From a virus, in IMG/VR virus record IMGVR_UViG_3300049791_000027, positions 1 to 40,689 of that record: DNA of 40,689 bases. One strand, given 5' to 3'. Made by a program: the position numbers and the translations under genes. This document shows positions 7,480 through 16,259 of the stretch, piece by piece. A model generated the notes under the pieces. It saw nothing but the letters and a program-made list of their open reading frames with translations. It ran no database searches and was not told the origin of the DNA. Each line of letters opens with the position of its first letter. Within the stretch, counting starts at the first letter, position 1.

Positions 7480-7883
7480 TGGCTAAGTATGACGCGCAAT
7501 GTTTGGCCTGCGACACTCAGTTCGAGTTCACGGCCCGTATTGCCAACTATAATGACGTCCCGGGGTGCCCGTTGTGCTCCAGCCCCGCAAGGCGTATTAT
7601 ATTGGCAGCCCCGCAAGGTTTTGTGAAGGGCAAATTTGAACCGTTTAAGTCCTCAGTGGACGGTTCACTCATCCAAACCGCAAAAGATCTCGCAGAGCAC
7701 AATAAACGTAATGGTGTGATGAACATCCATGACGGGTATTCGGAAGATAAAGTGCTCAGCGGCAACTTTGGGCCCCCCGAAAAAGAAAGGGACGTTGTAG
7801 ATGTCGCCAATGACGTACAAGAAGCGATTCACGCCGTCACCGAAGGCTATAAACCAATCATAGGTGTGCAAGAAGATGACTGA
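7479..7883 (+). CDS. FmdB-like zinc-ribbon protein
   Basis: The product is 134 residues; the ATG overlaps the portal stop (TAATG). The N-terminus has CLAC (residues 8-11) and CPLC (about 30-33), a CxxC-CxxC zinc ribbon like the FmdB regulatory-protein family, followed by RRIILAAPQG. Small FmdB-like proteins are common between portal and scaffold genes of related phages; their role is unknown. The C-terminal region is polar and acidic. It overlaps the scaffold start by 8 bp. Confidence 0.75.
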   Translation: MAKYDAQCLACDTQFEFTARIANYNDVPGCPLCSSPARRIILAAPQGFVKGKFEPFKSSVDGSLIQTAKDLAEHNKRNGVMNIHDGYSEDKVLSGNFGPPEKERDVVDVANDVQEAIHAVTEGYKPIIGVQEDD

Positions 7884-8958
7884 GACCACAATCCAGGAAG
7901 ACATGGCAGCCGCCATCAGTGAGTTGGAGGCCAAAGGGGCTACCACCACTGAAGCGGTAGATAAACTTGAGCCCTCCACGCAAGAGCGCGGCGACGACGG
8001 CAAGTTCAAGCCTAAAGAAGAAAAGGTGGCGGCAAAGGATGAAGATGAAGGTACGCCTCCGCCAGCTGAAACTCCTAAGGTTGAAGCGAAGGAGCCAGTA
8101 CAGGCTCCTCTTGGCGGTGATCCCGACACTACTAAGCGTGAACTACTGGCTGAGGATAGAGCGCCGAGCGGCTGGACGCCGAAGGCCCGTGAGGAATGGG
8201 CGAAACTTCCTGAAGTAGCCCGCCAAGAGATTCTGCGGCGTGAAGAGGACTCGGTCAAGGGTGTCAGACAACTGCAAGAGCAGATGGCCCCCTATACTCA
8301 GTTTGCCCAGACACTGGAGCCGTTCATTAAGGAAGCCTTCGACAATAAGGCGGATCCAGGCCAGTACATCGGTAATGTCATGCAGGCTGAAAGGCGCCTC
8401 CGCACTGGCACGCCAGACCAGCGGTTTTCTGCGCTTGTTGAGATCGCAGAGGGGTATGGCATTCCACTCCGCAAGGTTATCAACGATGCTCTGGGGCAAG
8501 AAGTTATCCCCCACCCGGCATTGGCCCAGCCCGCCCAAAGCGCTATCCCACCTGAGATTCAAAGGGAACTGGAGGAAGCCCGCCAGTTCCGCCAGAACTA
8601 CCAGCAAACTCAGCAGGAAGCTTCTGGCAATGCCAACGCCAAACTGATTGAAGACTTCAAGAAAGATAAGGAATTCTTCGAAGATGTCCGTGATGATATG
8701 GGCATCCTCTTCGAGACTGGTAGAACTACTGACCTACAGACGGCATACGATATTGCTTGCCGCATGAATCCAGCAGTCTATCAGGTGATTACCGAGCGGG
8801 CTGCCAAGCCAGCGCTCAACGATAAGCAGAAAGCAGCGGCCAAACTCAAAGGCACTTCTTCAAATTCTGCTGAGACCAGTAATGCCGATTTCGACGATGA
8901 TGACGACTTGGCAACTACTGTCCGTAAAGCTGCGGCTCAGGCCAGTGGCCGCATTTAA
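7876..8958 (+). CDS. Scaffolding-like protein
   Basis: The product is 360 residues from the ATG at 7876, which overlaps the previous stop; the GTG at 7864 is less likely. It is highly charged, with an acidic Pro/Glu/Lys-rich N-terminus, a helical middle containing SGWTPKAREEWAKLP and a long coiled-coil-prone stretch (residues about 230-300), and an acidic tail DFDDDDDLA. Composition, length and position between portal and capsid fit a capsid assembly scaffold. I see no protease motif. Confidence 0.75.
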   Translation: MTETTIQEDMAAAISELEAKGATTTEAVDKLEPSTQERGDDGKFKPKEEKVAAKDEDEGTPPPAETPKVEAKEPVQAPLGGDPDTTKRELLAEDRAPSGWTPKAREEWAKLPEVARQEILRREEDSVKGVRQLQEQMAPYTQFAQTLEPFIKEAFDNKADPGQYIGNVMQAERRLRTGTPDQRFSALVEIAEGYGIPLRKVINDALGQEVIPHPALAQPAQSAIPPEIQRELEEARQFRQNYQQTQQEASGNANAKLIEDFKKDKEFFEDVRDDMGILFETGRTTDLQTAYDIACRMNPAVYQVITERAAKPALNDKQKAAAKLKGTSSNSAETSNADFDDDDDLATTVRKAAAQASGRI

Positions 8959-8975
8959 ATCACGAGGAGGTGCGT

Positions 8976-9272
8976 ATGGCGACTGAAAACTTAGATGAAG
9001 TATTCAAAAGGATAGGTCGCCTTGAACAAGATGTTCACACTCTAAATTACCGGGCAAACGAATTGGCTGAGCACAACTTACCGATACGTGTAGCCAACCT
9101 GGAGCCGGTAGTTAAGAGCATTGGTGCTGATGTTGCGAAAATAGAGGCCAGTACGGACAGGCTGACCTCAGTAGTTACCAGCATGAGAAGCTGGGGGGTG
9201 GGGTTCGCAGCCGCTCTCAGCTTTGTTGTAGTCCTTATAAGTGTCATTCCCATGCTCAAAGGGGTCATCTAA
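8976..9272 (+). CDS. XhlA-like holin-associated membrane protein
   Basis: The product is 98 residues. The ATG at 8976 is chosen because GAGGAGG lies directly upstream; the GTG at 8970 overlaps that site. Residues 1-70 are an amphipathic coiled coil (VFKRIGRLEQDVHTLNYRAN, LEPVVKSIGADVAKIE), followed by one C-terminal membrane segment GVGFAAALSFVVVLISVIPM. This is the layout of haemolysin XhlA-type proteins, which act with holins and endolysins. The endolysin gene overlaps its stop by TAATG. Confidence 0.65.
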   Translation: MATENLDEVFKRIGRLEQDVHTLNYRANELAEHNLPIRVANLEPVVKSIGADVAKIEASTDRLTSVVTSMRSWGVGFAAALSFVVVLISVIPMLKGVI

Positions 9273-9820
9273 TGAAGACTGTAGACGATATCCTGAATGG
9301 GGTATTGGATGTAGAGGGTGGGGCCTATACAGATGACCCTGCTGACAGCGGGGGCCCCACCAAATGGGGGTGGACCAAGAAGGCGCTGCGTGACATGGGC
9401 TGGTTCGGGGATGTAAGAGACCTGGACCGGGCAACAGCCTTCGACCTGTATTACCGCAGATTTGTATCCAATTCAGGATTTGAGCCAATAGCGGCGCTGA
9501 GCTCGAAGATCTTGGCGGAATTGGTGGACACTGCGGTAAATATGGGGGAGGGTACGGCAGGCGGGTTCCTACAAACAAGCCTCAACGCCTTAAATGATGG
9601 CGGTAAGATCTACCCTGACATTGTAGTGGACGGAAAGGTCGGAGCCAACACAATAAAGGCCCTAAAGAAGTATCTCGACTACCGTAACGATGAGGGCGAG
9701 GTGGTAATGCTTCGCGCGCTCAATTGCTTGCAGGGGGCCCGGTTTATTTCTCTGGCGGAGGTCGCACCAAAGAACGAGCGCTTTGTCTATGGGTGGCTGA
9801 ATAATAGGGTGGTAATATGA
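9272..9820 (+). CDS. Endolysin, GH108 (N-acetylmuramidase) family
   Basis: The product is 182 residues. The N-terminus has the family signature EGGAYTDDPADSGGPTKWGW with the catalytic glutamate in VEGG (about residue 15), then DLYYRRFV. A C-terminal peptidoglycan-binding-like part includes KVGANTIKALKKY. It hydrolyses the glycan backbone of peptidoglycan at lysis. No signal peptide is visible, so export depends on a holin. It lies between the XhlA-like gene and the GTA-type holin at 10653. Confidence 0.88.
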   Translation: MKTVDDILNGVLDVEGGAYTDDPADSGGPTKWGWTKKALRDMGWFGDVRDLDRATAFDLYYRRFVSNSGFEPIAALSSKILAELVDTAVNMGEGTAGGFLQTSLNALNDGGKIYPDIVVDGKVGANTIKALKKYLDYRNDEGEVVMLRALNCLQGARFISLAEVAPKNERFVYGWLNNRVVI

Positions 9821-10071
9821 ATGACTCCCTGTATACGTGGCTCACCAACCGGGGGTTCACGGGGTCTCTAAATGATGCACAGAAGCAGTATCTAGTCTCC
9901 GTCACGATAGGGTCAACCGCCGATGATGCCCTCAATGATTTGTGGGTTAGTTACGGCATCCAGCAAGGGTACGGGGTCGAGATTCAGGAGATACAACTCA
10001 ATTGGGCCATCGCTCAGGGCTCTACCAGCACACTAACTTGGAATGATGCTATGGGCACCCTTCCACCATAG
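9817..10071 (+). CDS. Hypothetical small protein, 84 aa
   Basis: The ATG overlaps the endolysin stop (ATGA). The product (MNDSLYTWLTNRGFTGSLND...) is short and soluble, and resembles small unassigned proteins near phage virion genes. No catalytic motif or membrane segment is seen. Position suggests a virion or lysis accessory role. Confidence 0.65.
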   Translation: MNDSLYTWLTNRGFTGSLNDAQKQYLVSVTIGSTADDALNDLWVSYGIQQGYGVEIQEIQLNWAIAQGSTSTLTWNDAMGTLPP

Positions 10072-10080
10072 GGGAATATC

Positions 10081-10656
10081 GTGTCCTCAGAAGTCTTTCC
10101 AAATGTGCCAAATGGATTATTCTCAGGGTTGAGGGCTATCACATCCCAGAATTATACCGAGGCCAACGTAAAGAATGGACTTCAATACGAGGCCGCCTCT
10201 GTTGTAACGAGCCTAGCCCCGGGCGCGAATCTTGACGTTATATTCATTACCGGGAACAAACCAGTCATAGTCAAGGGGCGCAATGTAAAATTCAATGGCC
10301 TGCAATTATCCATCAGGGTGTATCGTGCCCCCGCCTATACAGGCGGCACTCCTATAAGCGCGTTTAACTTCAACGACATCAGCCCAATAGCCACCACTGT
10401 GACGATTCTGGGCGGCACTACGGTCTCTGATCCGGGCGTAGAGTTCGGGGCGCCAACATACGAGCTTGGTTCCAGCGGTGGTAAAGATGCCCCAGCGGCC
10501 ACCAGTTCTGTATTGGGGCTTGAGCGCATACTCCGCCCCAATACCGTCTATCTGCAAAGAACCACCAATACCGACGCAACGACGCAGCTAGTAGCCAGTT
10601 CGTTCACTTGGTATGAGGGGCCACCAGACCTTCCACTGACAGGACCGTTACCATGA
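10081..10656 (+). CDS. Hypothetical beta-rich protein, 191 aa
   Basis: It starts with GTG at 10081 after GGGGA. The sequence is rich in Thr, Val, Gly and Pro with alternating patterns typical of beta-structure (VVTSLAPGANLDVIFITGNK), and ends in a proline-rich tail. A structural virion or adsorption role is possible. I do not recognise the family. It overlaps the holin gene by ATGA. Confidence 0.65.
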   Translation: MSSEVFPNVPNGLFSGLRAITSQNYTEANVKNGLQYEAASVVTSLAPGANLDVIFITGNKPVIVKGRNVKFNGLQLSIRVYRAPAYTGGTPISAFNFNDISPIATTVTILGGTTVSDPGVEFGAPTYELGSSGGKDAPAATSSVLGLERILRPNTVYLQRTTNTDATTQLVASSFTWYEGPPDLPLTGPLP

Positions 10657-11072
10657 ATCCTCTTTTGTTTAGCAGCATCTTCTCCATGGGTCAGAGTCTT
10701 ATCGATAAGCTGTTCCCAGACCCGGTGGATAAGCTGAAAGCGCAGACAGAACTTGCCCAGATGCAGCAGAACGGCGAGCTCCAGGCGCTGACTGTGCAGA
10801 TGTCTGCCATTATCGCTGAGGCGCAAAGTCCTGACCCGTGGACGAGTCGTGCCCGCCCCATGTTCATGTATGTGTTCTATACCATCATCCTATTCATGAC
10901 GATGGTTGGGCCAATGCTGGGCATATTCTTCCCCGACAAGATGGACTTGTTCTTTATGAATGTCACCAAGGGGTTTACGGCTATACCAGAAGACCTATGG
11001 TGGACATTTTCCGCAGGTTATCTGGGCTATGCTGGGCTGCGGACTGTAGAGAAAAATCGCGGTAAAGCATAA
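10653..11072 (+). CDS. GTA-type 3TM holin
   Basis: The product is 139 residues. It contains the signature SPDPWTSRARPMFMYVFYTI and the membrane segments YVFYTIILFMTMVGPMLGIF and a weaker one near LWWTFSAGYLGYAGL, matching the gene-transfer-agent release holin family (GTA_holin_3TM). The N-terminal 50 residues are amphipathic. It would open the inner membrane for the endolysin. The ATG overlaps the previous stop (ATGA). The lysis set sits before the major capsid gene, which is unusual. Confidence 0.8.
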   Translation: MNPLLFSSIFSMGQSLIDKLFPDPVDKLKAQTELAQMQQNGELQALTVQMSAIIAEAQSPDPWTSRARPMFMYVFYTIILFMTMVGPMLGIFFPDKMDLFFMNVTKGFTAIPEDLWWTFSAGYLGYAGLRTVEKNRGKA

Positions 11073-11078
11073 ATAAAT

Positions 11079-11107
11079 TTGCATCGTACGTGGAGCAGTG
11101 GTACTAT
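11079..11107 (+). promoter_or_regulatory. Candidate capsid promoter
   Basis: TTGCAT (11079-11084), 17 bp and TACTAT (11102-11107). The bases next to the -10 box read AGTGG-TACTAT, one base from the AGTGG-CACTAT arrangement at 35376-35386. It lies in the 130-bp gap before the capsid gene and would boost capsid transcription within the late operon. Confidence 0.6.
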
Positions 11108-11202
11108 ACCGCTAAGTCCCATAGATCTGCGCTAACCGTAGGTCTGACGAGCTCACCTCGTACGAGACACGGCAGACTCCAACTCATTAAGAGGTGAGCC
11201 AA

Positions 11203-12177
11203 ATGGCCTTCCCGAACGTAAGCGACATCATCGCTACAACCATCGAGAGACGTTCCCGCAAAATCGCGGATAACGTAACCAAAAACAACGCTCTTCTGTC
11301 TCGTATGAAGCAGAAAGGCAAAGCCCGCCCATTCAGTGGTGGCCGTCTTATCTACGAAGAAATAGCCTTTGCCGAGAACGGCAACGCTGGTTTCTACAGT
11401 GGCTATGACCTCCTGCCAGTCAATGCACAGGATGTTCTGACCGCTGCCCAGTTTGACATTAAACAAGCAGCTTGCCCGGTGGTCATCAGCGGCCTGGAAG
11501 AACTCCAGAACGCGGGCCCAGAACAGATGATCGATTTGTTGACCTCTCGTGTCGACGTCGCCGAATCTACCATGCAGAACTTGATTTCTGGTGGTCTTTA
11601 CGCTGACGGTACTGGCTACGGTGGTAAGGAAATTACCGGCCTCAACGCTGCAATCCCAAACACCATCACTGCCTCGCAGACTAACGTCTACGGCGGTATC
11701 GATCGTACCACTTGGGCATTCTGGCGCACTCAGTCCGTGGATCCGGGCAACTACACCAACATGCTCGCCAACATGAACGCCCTCTGGGCTCGCCTGATTC
11801 GTGGTATGGACCGCCCCGATTTGATCATCGCTGACTCCCTTTCGTGGGCTCAGTATGTTGGTCTGCTCAGTGCGGTGCAGCGCTTCACTTCCACCACTGG
11901 TGAAGGTGAAGCAGGCTTCGGCTTCCCATCTGTCAAGTTCATGGACTGCGATGTTGTCCTGGACGGCGGTATCGGCGGCTTCGGTGCTGCAAACACCATG
12001 TACTTCCTCAACACGAAGTATCTGCACTTCCGTCCACACAGCGCCCGTAACTTCGTGCCTCTCAGCCCGAACAAGCGCTACTCCATCAACCAAGACGCCG
12101 AAGTGCAGATTCTTGCATGGGCTGGCAACCTGACCTGTTCCGGTGCCCAATACCAAGGCCGCATTGAGTTCGCGTAA
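11203..12177 (+). CDS. Major capsid protein
   Basis: The product is 324 residues. The ATG at 11203 has AGAGGTGA at 7 nt; the upstream GTG at 11194 overlaps that site. The N-terminus (AFPNVSDIIATTIERRSRK, then NNALLSRMK) and the later segment FDIKQAACPVVISGLE are hallmarks of a capsid family I recognise in podovirus-like phages with P22-type portals. It has its own promoter and a smooth, host-like codon use typical of highly expressed genes. The decoration-like gene follows 33 bp later. Confidence 0.9.
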   Translation: MAFPNVSDIIATTIERRSRKIADNVTKNNALLSRMKQKGKARPFSGGRLIYEEIAFAENGNAGFYSGYDLLPVNAQDVLTAAQFDIKQAACPVVISGLEELQNAGPEQMIDLLTSRVDVAESTMQNLISGGLYADGTGYGGKEITGLNAAIPNTITASQTNVYGGIDRTTWAFWRTQSVDPGNYTNMLANMNALWARLIRGMDRPDLIIADSLSWAQYVGLLSAVQRFTSTTGEGEAGFGFPSVKFMDCDVVLDGGIGGFGAANTMYFLNTKYLHFRPHSARNFVPLSPNKRYSINQDAEVQILAWAGNLTCSGAQYQGRIEFA

Positions 12178-12210
12178 GCGAGCTCTCTGCTCCCCTATAG
12201 GAGAGTAATC

Positions 12211-12750
12211 ATGTACGAGATGGGCATTGATCCTAGCTTGGTTAGGACCGCCGCTGAAGGTTCCGCATTTGTTCCAGGCACGCTTGGGGCCAACGCGGGC
12301 GCTTCTACCATGTATACCGCGCCGATGGGGACCACTGGTTCCACTGCGGGCGCTAACTCTGGCCCAGCGGTCTATATGTACGTCAAGTCGGCTGCGGGCA
12401 CTACCCTCGGCCACGTCGTACTCGTAGACGAAGTGTTCGATTGTGTGTCGGCAACGGCCACGAACGGCGCTACTGGTACGGGTGCGGGCAAGGTGATCGG
12501 CGTGGCGAAGGGAACTATCGCCGCGAACGGTTTCGGCTGGGTCCAGGTATTCGGCCGGACTACTTGTCTGGTTGTGGCAGCTACTGTCGCCAAGACAGTT
12601 GTGTCCCTCAGTGCCACGGCTGGCGCTCTGGATGACTTGGCAGCAGTTGGGTCTATCCCGGTAGAGGGGATTTACCTTTCGGCGGTCAACTCGACCACTG
12701 GCACCATTTTCATGAACTGGCCTACTATGGGCCCTGCAATCACCGCGTAA
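12211..12750 (+). CDS. Capsid decoration or accessory protein (putative)
   Basis: The product is 179 residues from the ATG at 12211, preceded by GGAGA. Gly/Thr/Ala-rich and beta-prone, with no charged clusters, it lies directly after the capsid gene and before a terminator-like hairpin, so it is probably made at high level. The position suits a head decoration protein. The family is not certain. Confidence 0.6.
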   Translation: MYEMGIDPSLVRTAAEGSAFVPGTLGANAGASTMYTAPMGTTGSTAGANSGPAVYMYVKSAAGTTLGHVVLVDEVFDCVSATATNGATGTGAGKVIGVAKGTIAANGFGWVQVFGRTTCLVVAATVAKTVVSLSATAGALDDLAAVGSIPVEGIYLSAVNSTTGTIFMNWPTMGPAITA

Positions 12751-12767
12751 AGATCAACCAGCGCCAA

Positions 12768-12791
12768 GAGCCCAAGGATGGGCTCACTTTT
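12768..12791 (+). terminator. Terminator-like hairpin after the capsid genes
   Basis: GAGCCCA (12768-12774) and TGGGCTC (12779-12785) form a perfect 7-bp stem with a 4-nt loop, followed by ACTTTTAT. The T-run is short, so partial read-through into the connector genes is likely. It would raise capsid mRNA relative to downstream genes. Confidence 0.7.
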
Positions 12792-12835
12792 ATGGCATCT
12801 AATAAGATCTAATCCCCCAACTAGATAGGTGTGCT

Positions 12836-13402
12836 ATGTTAGATAATGTGAATGAATTCGGTGAGGTGGACTTTCAACGAGGCCGCTTCGCAAATGACGC
12901 TGGGGTCCATGCGCGGTTCTATACTGTCATGGTTCGTAGCGAAGAAGAAAGCGCCAAGGCTGGTCGCCCGATCCATGTTGAGAAGGAATTCCTAGAGATT
13001 ATCGCTGCGGGGAATGCCAACAACATTATCCGCCGCAAGGCTAGCGAAGAGGACCGTATGCGGTTCGCGCGCCAGTACGCCATCTTCAGCCGAGATAAGT
13101 CGGCAACAGGTGAGCAATTGATCGGCACGCCTCTTGTAGAGGTGCCTTGGCTGACCAAGTCACAGATTCACGAGCTGGCCTATCTACACGTCCACACGCT
13201 GGAGCAACTTGCGGGCATGGATGACAATACCTGCTCCAAGGCCGCTGGCATGTACGACGTCCGCAGCAAGGCCCGGACCGCCATCGAAGCCTCCGCCAAG
13301 GCCGCGCCAATGACTGAAATGGCGCTCCAGATGGAGCAGATGAAGGCACAATTAGAAGATTTGCTGGCCCAAAACAAGGAGTTGAAAAAGGCCGTCAAGT
13401 GA
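12836..13402 (+). CDS. Virion-associated hypothetical protein
   Basis: The product is 188 residues from the ATG at 12836 after AGGTG. The first 100 residues contain patterns seen in a conserved but unassigned family next to capsid genes (EFLEIIAAGNANNIIRRKAS, then EDRMRFARQYAIF, then GTPLVEVPWLT). The C-terminus is a coiled coil (MEQMKAQLEDLLAQNKELKK). A head completion or assembly role is inferred from position. Confidence 0.7.
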   Translation: MLDNVNEFGEVDFQRGRFANDAGVHARFYTVMVRSEEESAKAGRPIHVEKEFLEIIAAGNANNIIRRKASEEDRMRFARQYAIFSRDKSATGEQLIGTPLVEVPWLTKSQIHELAYLHVHTLEQLAGMDDNTCSKAAGMYDVRSKARTAIEASAKAAPMTEMALQMEQMKAQLEDLLAQNKELKKAVK

Positions 13403-13422
13403 TTTAGGGGGAATTTCCCCAG

Positions 13423-13448
13423 CGCCTTGACCCGCACCGATCAAGGCG
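13423..13448 (+). terminator. Hairpin between connector genes, possible weak terminator
   Basis: CGCCTTGA (13423-13430) and TCAAGGCG (13441-13448) pair perfectly with a 10-nt loop, followed by TGATTTAT. A smaller GGGGG/CCCC hairpin lies just upstream (13407-13420). The T-run is weak; processing or attenuation is as likely as termination. Confidence 0.45.
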
Positions 13449-13469
13449 TGATTTATAGGAGTCTGAGCA

Positions 13470-14183
13470 ATGGCAACGCGAAGCACTGTACAGTTCATTA
13501 TTGATAGTGCCCTAGCCGAGCTTGGGCTCCCTTCTGCCACCGTTGGCTCTTCTAATCAGGGCCAACTGGTGACTCAGGCGCTGGCACTTCTACAAAGCCT
13601 CGGCCAAGATGCATGTACCGTGCATGACTGGCAATTCCTCATGATGACTGCCAACTACACTGGTGACGGAGTGCTGAGCGCTTTCCCCATGCCAGCAGAC
13701 TTCGGCCGTCAGGTCAATCAAACGCAGTGGTCACTCAATAACAAGCGGCCCATGATCGGCCCGTTGTCACCCCAGCAATGGGGCTGGACGCAGTACGGCA
13801 TAGTCAGTGTCGGCGTGTACTTCCGCTACCGCATCCTCCAGAATACCTTCACCATATTCCCTGTTCCTGGCCTAAACGAGCAATTCGCGTTTTATTACAT
13901 CACCGCAAATTGGATTACCGATATGACCGGTTTACCAAAGGCCGTGATCACAGCGGGCGATGATGTTCCACTGTTCGACAGTCGCCTACTGATAGCTGGG
14001 CTGAAGCTCCGTATCTGGGCCATTAAAGGGTTTGATACAAGCCAATTGGGAACTGAGTACAATTATGTGCTGCAATCCCAGATTGGGCAAGATCAGGGGG
14101 CCCCGGTCATTCAATTGAGTGGCACAGATGGGTTCCATTATATAGACACTAGCAACGTTCCTGACGGAAGCTGGGGTGTGTAA
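13470..14183 (+). CDS. Head-tail connector/tail accessory protein
   Basis: The product is 237 residues; TAGGAG precedes the ATG. The N-terminus (IIDSALAELGL, then ALALLQSLGQDACTVHDWQF) resembles the helical adaptor proteins of podoviruses (P22 gp4-like or tubular-protein A-like), and the middle is beta-rich. It lies between capsid-associated genes and the beta-propeller protein. It probably forms a ring below the portal. Confidence 0.65.
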   Translation: MATRSTVQFIIDSALAELGLPSATVGSSNQGQLVTQALALLQSLGQDACTVHDWQFLMMTANYTGDGVLSAFPMPADFGRQVNQTQWSLNNKRPMIGPLSPQQWGWTQYGIVSVGVYFRYRILQNTFTIFPVPGLNEQFAFYYITANWITDMTGLPKAVITAGDDVPLFDSRLLIAGLKLRIWAIKGFDTSQLGTEYNYVLQSQIGQDQGAPVIQLSGTDGFHYIDTSNVPDGSWGV

Positions 14184-15805
14184 TGTGGTCAAAGCCTAAA
14201 CGTCGCTCCGCCATTATAAAGAGCATTCCGGCCCCAACTAAGGGGCTGAATGATTATGACTCCATCGCAAACATGGCCCCAAATTACGCTCTGGACATGC
14301 TCAATATGTTCCCGAGCGCCAAGTCCTTACGCGTAAGAAGCGGCTACCAAGAATGGATCACCGGCCTGGACTCGGTCTGTAAGACGCTGATGTCATACAA
14401 TGCGTCTAACGGGGCCAACAAACTATGGGTCGCTACCGATGCGGGCATCTATGACGCCACTACCTCCGGAGCAGCCCCAGCCGCAACAGTGGCGCTCACT
14501 AATGGCTACCTCGATTCCATCAACTATTCCAACGTGGCGGGTCAATACCTCATAGCCGTCAATGGGACGGACATAGGTAAGATTTACGACGGGGCTACGT
14601 GGGCCAACATGGCTACAACTGGCGCCAGCACACAGGATATGATCGCGGTACACTCATATAATAAGCGCCTCTGGTTCATACAAAAGGATTCGATGGTGGC
14701 GTGGTATCTGCCGGTCGATGCCATCACTGGCGTGCTCACCCCGTTCTATCTGGGCGGCACGTTCACTATGGGCGGCTTCCTGCAGAATATCTTTACGTGG
14801 TCTATAGACTCCGGGTCGGGGTTGGATGATGTACTGGTCTTCCAGAGTAGTAAGGGGGAGATCACTGGCTACGTCGGGCCAGACCCAAGCTTGGCGACCA
14901 CTTTCGAATTGAAGGCGTCCTACTTTGTAGGGGCCCCACTCGGGGGCAGGGTAACTGATGATTTGGGCGGCGACGTGGCGATGCTCACCATCGGCGGCGT
15001 GGTCCCCATCAGCAAGGTGGTCGGCGGCACTCAGGCCATAAGCAGGGATGAGGATACCCTGTCTAAGAATATTAGCCAGACATTCAACGATATTCTATCC
15101 ACCAGAGGGCAACTCCCTAACTGGGAGATTAGGAACTTCCCGGCCTTAACCTCGCTATATGTCAACTTCCCGGCCACTGGCGGCAGCGCTGCTCTTCAGT
15201 TCGTCATGAACACCCTGACAGGGGCCTGGACTAAGTACGATCTCCCTATGCGGTCCATGACCGAGCATAACCAGACGCTGTATTTCTCTGATGAGCTTAA
15301 CCGCATTCTGGTCATGGAAGTCAGTAATAACCTGGACAACTTGGCTATTGATGGCTCGTTTGGGACTTTCATAGTTAGCGGAGTTCAGGTAGCGTACAAC
15401 TACTTCGAATTGCTGGGCACGAACAAGGCGTTTAACATGATCCGCCCCCTGTTCATTAGCCAGTACGCCCCGGCTATCCTGACCAATGTAAGCGTGGACT
15501 TTAACCCTAATTACATCATCGGCATACCTCAGCCAGTGGGCGGGCCTTCCTCAATCGACTTCTGGGATACGGCGCTCTGGGATGTAAACAACTGGTTCGC
15601 GCCAAATGCGCCGACTGCGGCCGATGTCTGGGATACCGGCATCTGGGATACCACTCTGTGGTCTCCGCCCGTTAACGCACAATACGAGTGGATTGGCGTA
15701 GGCCAGATGGGCTATGCGGCCAGTCTAGCCATTAAATTATCGACTAACGCCCCGACTGAGTTTGTGAGTTGCGACTGGTCGATTGTGCCTGGGATGTCCC
15801 TATGA
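14183..15805 (+). CDS. Tail/head-stabilising beta-propeller protein (P22 gp10-like)
   Basis: The product is 540 residues; the ATG overlaps the previous stop (TAATG). The N-terminal signature (TKGLNDYDSIANMAPNYALD, then MLNMFPSAKSLRVRSGY) is typical of the family that plugs or extends the podovirus neck. The rest is blade-like beta-sequence. The C-terminus has the repeat DTALWDVNNW / DTGIWDTTLW. It probably forms the tail hub between connector and fibres. Confidence 0.75.
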   Translation: MWSKPKRRSAIIKSIPAPTKGLNDYDSIANMAPNYALDMLNMFPSAKSLRVRSGYQEWITGLDSVCKTLMSYNASNGANKLWVATDAGIYDATTSGAAPAATVALTNGYLDSINYSNVAGQYLIAVNGTDIGKIYDGATWANMATTGASTQDMIAVHSYNKRLWFIQKDSMVAWYLPVDAITGVLTPFYLGGTFTMGGFLQNIFTWSIDSGSGLDDVLVFQSSKGEITGYVGPDPSLATTFELKASYFVGAPLGGRVTDDLGGDVAMLTIGGVVPISKVVGGTQAISRDEDTLSKNISQTFNDILSTRGQLPNWEIRNFPALTSLYVNFPATGGSAALQFVMNTLTGAWTKYDLPMRSMTEHNQTLYFSDELNRILVMEVSNNLDNLAIDGSFGTFIVSGVQVAYNYFELLGTNKAFNMIRPLFISQYAPAILTNVSVDFNPNYIIGIPQPVGGPSSIDFWDTALWDVNNWFAPNAPTAADVWDTGIWDTTLWSPPVNAQYEWIGVGQMGYAASLAIKLSTNAPTEFVSCDWSIVPGMSL

Positions 15806-16257
15806 GCTACTTCATAAGCTCCAATATCATGTACCTACCGTTCTTGGGGCAGATGCTTGATTATGTCCCGAGCGCAAGGGCTCAGTGCATCATGTGTGTT
15901 GATTCGTCTACTGGCACGCCCATTGCAGGCGTGGCGTACGACGGGTATAATGGTCATATTATCATGGCTCACATCTGGGTAGATAAAGGTCGCAGGCCCT
16001 CTAAGGAGTGGATTGCGGCCATCTTCGATTACCCATTCAACAAGCTCATGGTCCGCAAGATAGTAGGTCAAGTGAGGTCCAGCAATGAAGCAGCGCTGGA
16101 ACTGGATAAACACTTCGGGTTCGAGCCTGAAGCAAGAATAGAAAACTTCTATAGCAACGGGGATTCACTAGAGGTGCTTACCATGACACGCGAACAGTGC
16201 ATGGTATTGAATTCCCTGCTATGGGTAAAGACTCTGGATAGGTTAGCGAGGATATAA
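15802..16257 (+). CDS. GNAT-fold acetyltransferase-like protein
   Basis: The product is 151 residues from the ATG at 15802, which overlaps the previous stop (ATGA); the earlier GTG at 15769 is unlikely. The C-terminal half has a GNAT layout: a beta strand IIMAHIWVD, helix RPSKEWIAAIFDYPF, strand KIVGQV, then SSNEAALELDKHFGFEPEA, which matches the conserved asparagine and GF turn near the end of the fold. The acceptor is unknown. Acetyltransferase-like genes at this spot occur in related virion clusters. It may modify a virion protein or have lost catalysis. Confidence 0.65.
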   Translation: MSYFISSNIMYLPFLGQMLDYVPSARAQCIMCVDSSTGTPIAGVAYDGYNGHIIMAHIWVDKGRRPSKEWIAAIFDYPFNKLMVRKIVGQVRSSNEAALELDKHFGFEPEARIENFYSNGDSLEVLTMTREQCMVLNSLLWVKTLDRLARI

Positions 16258-16259
16258 TC

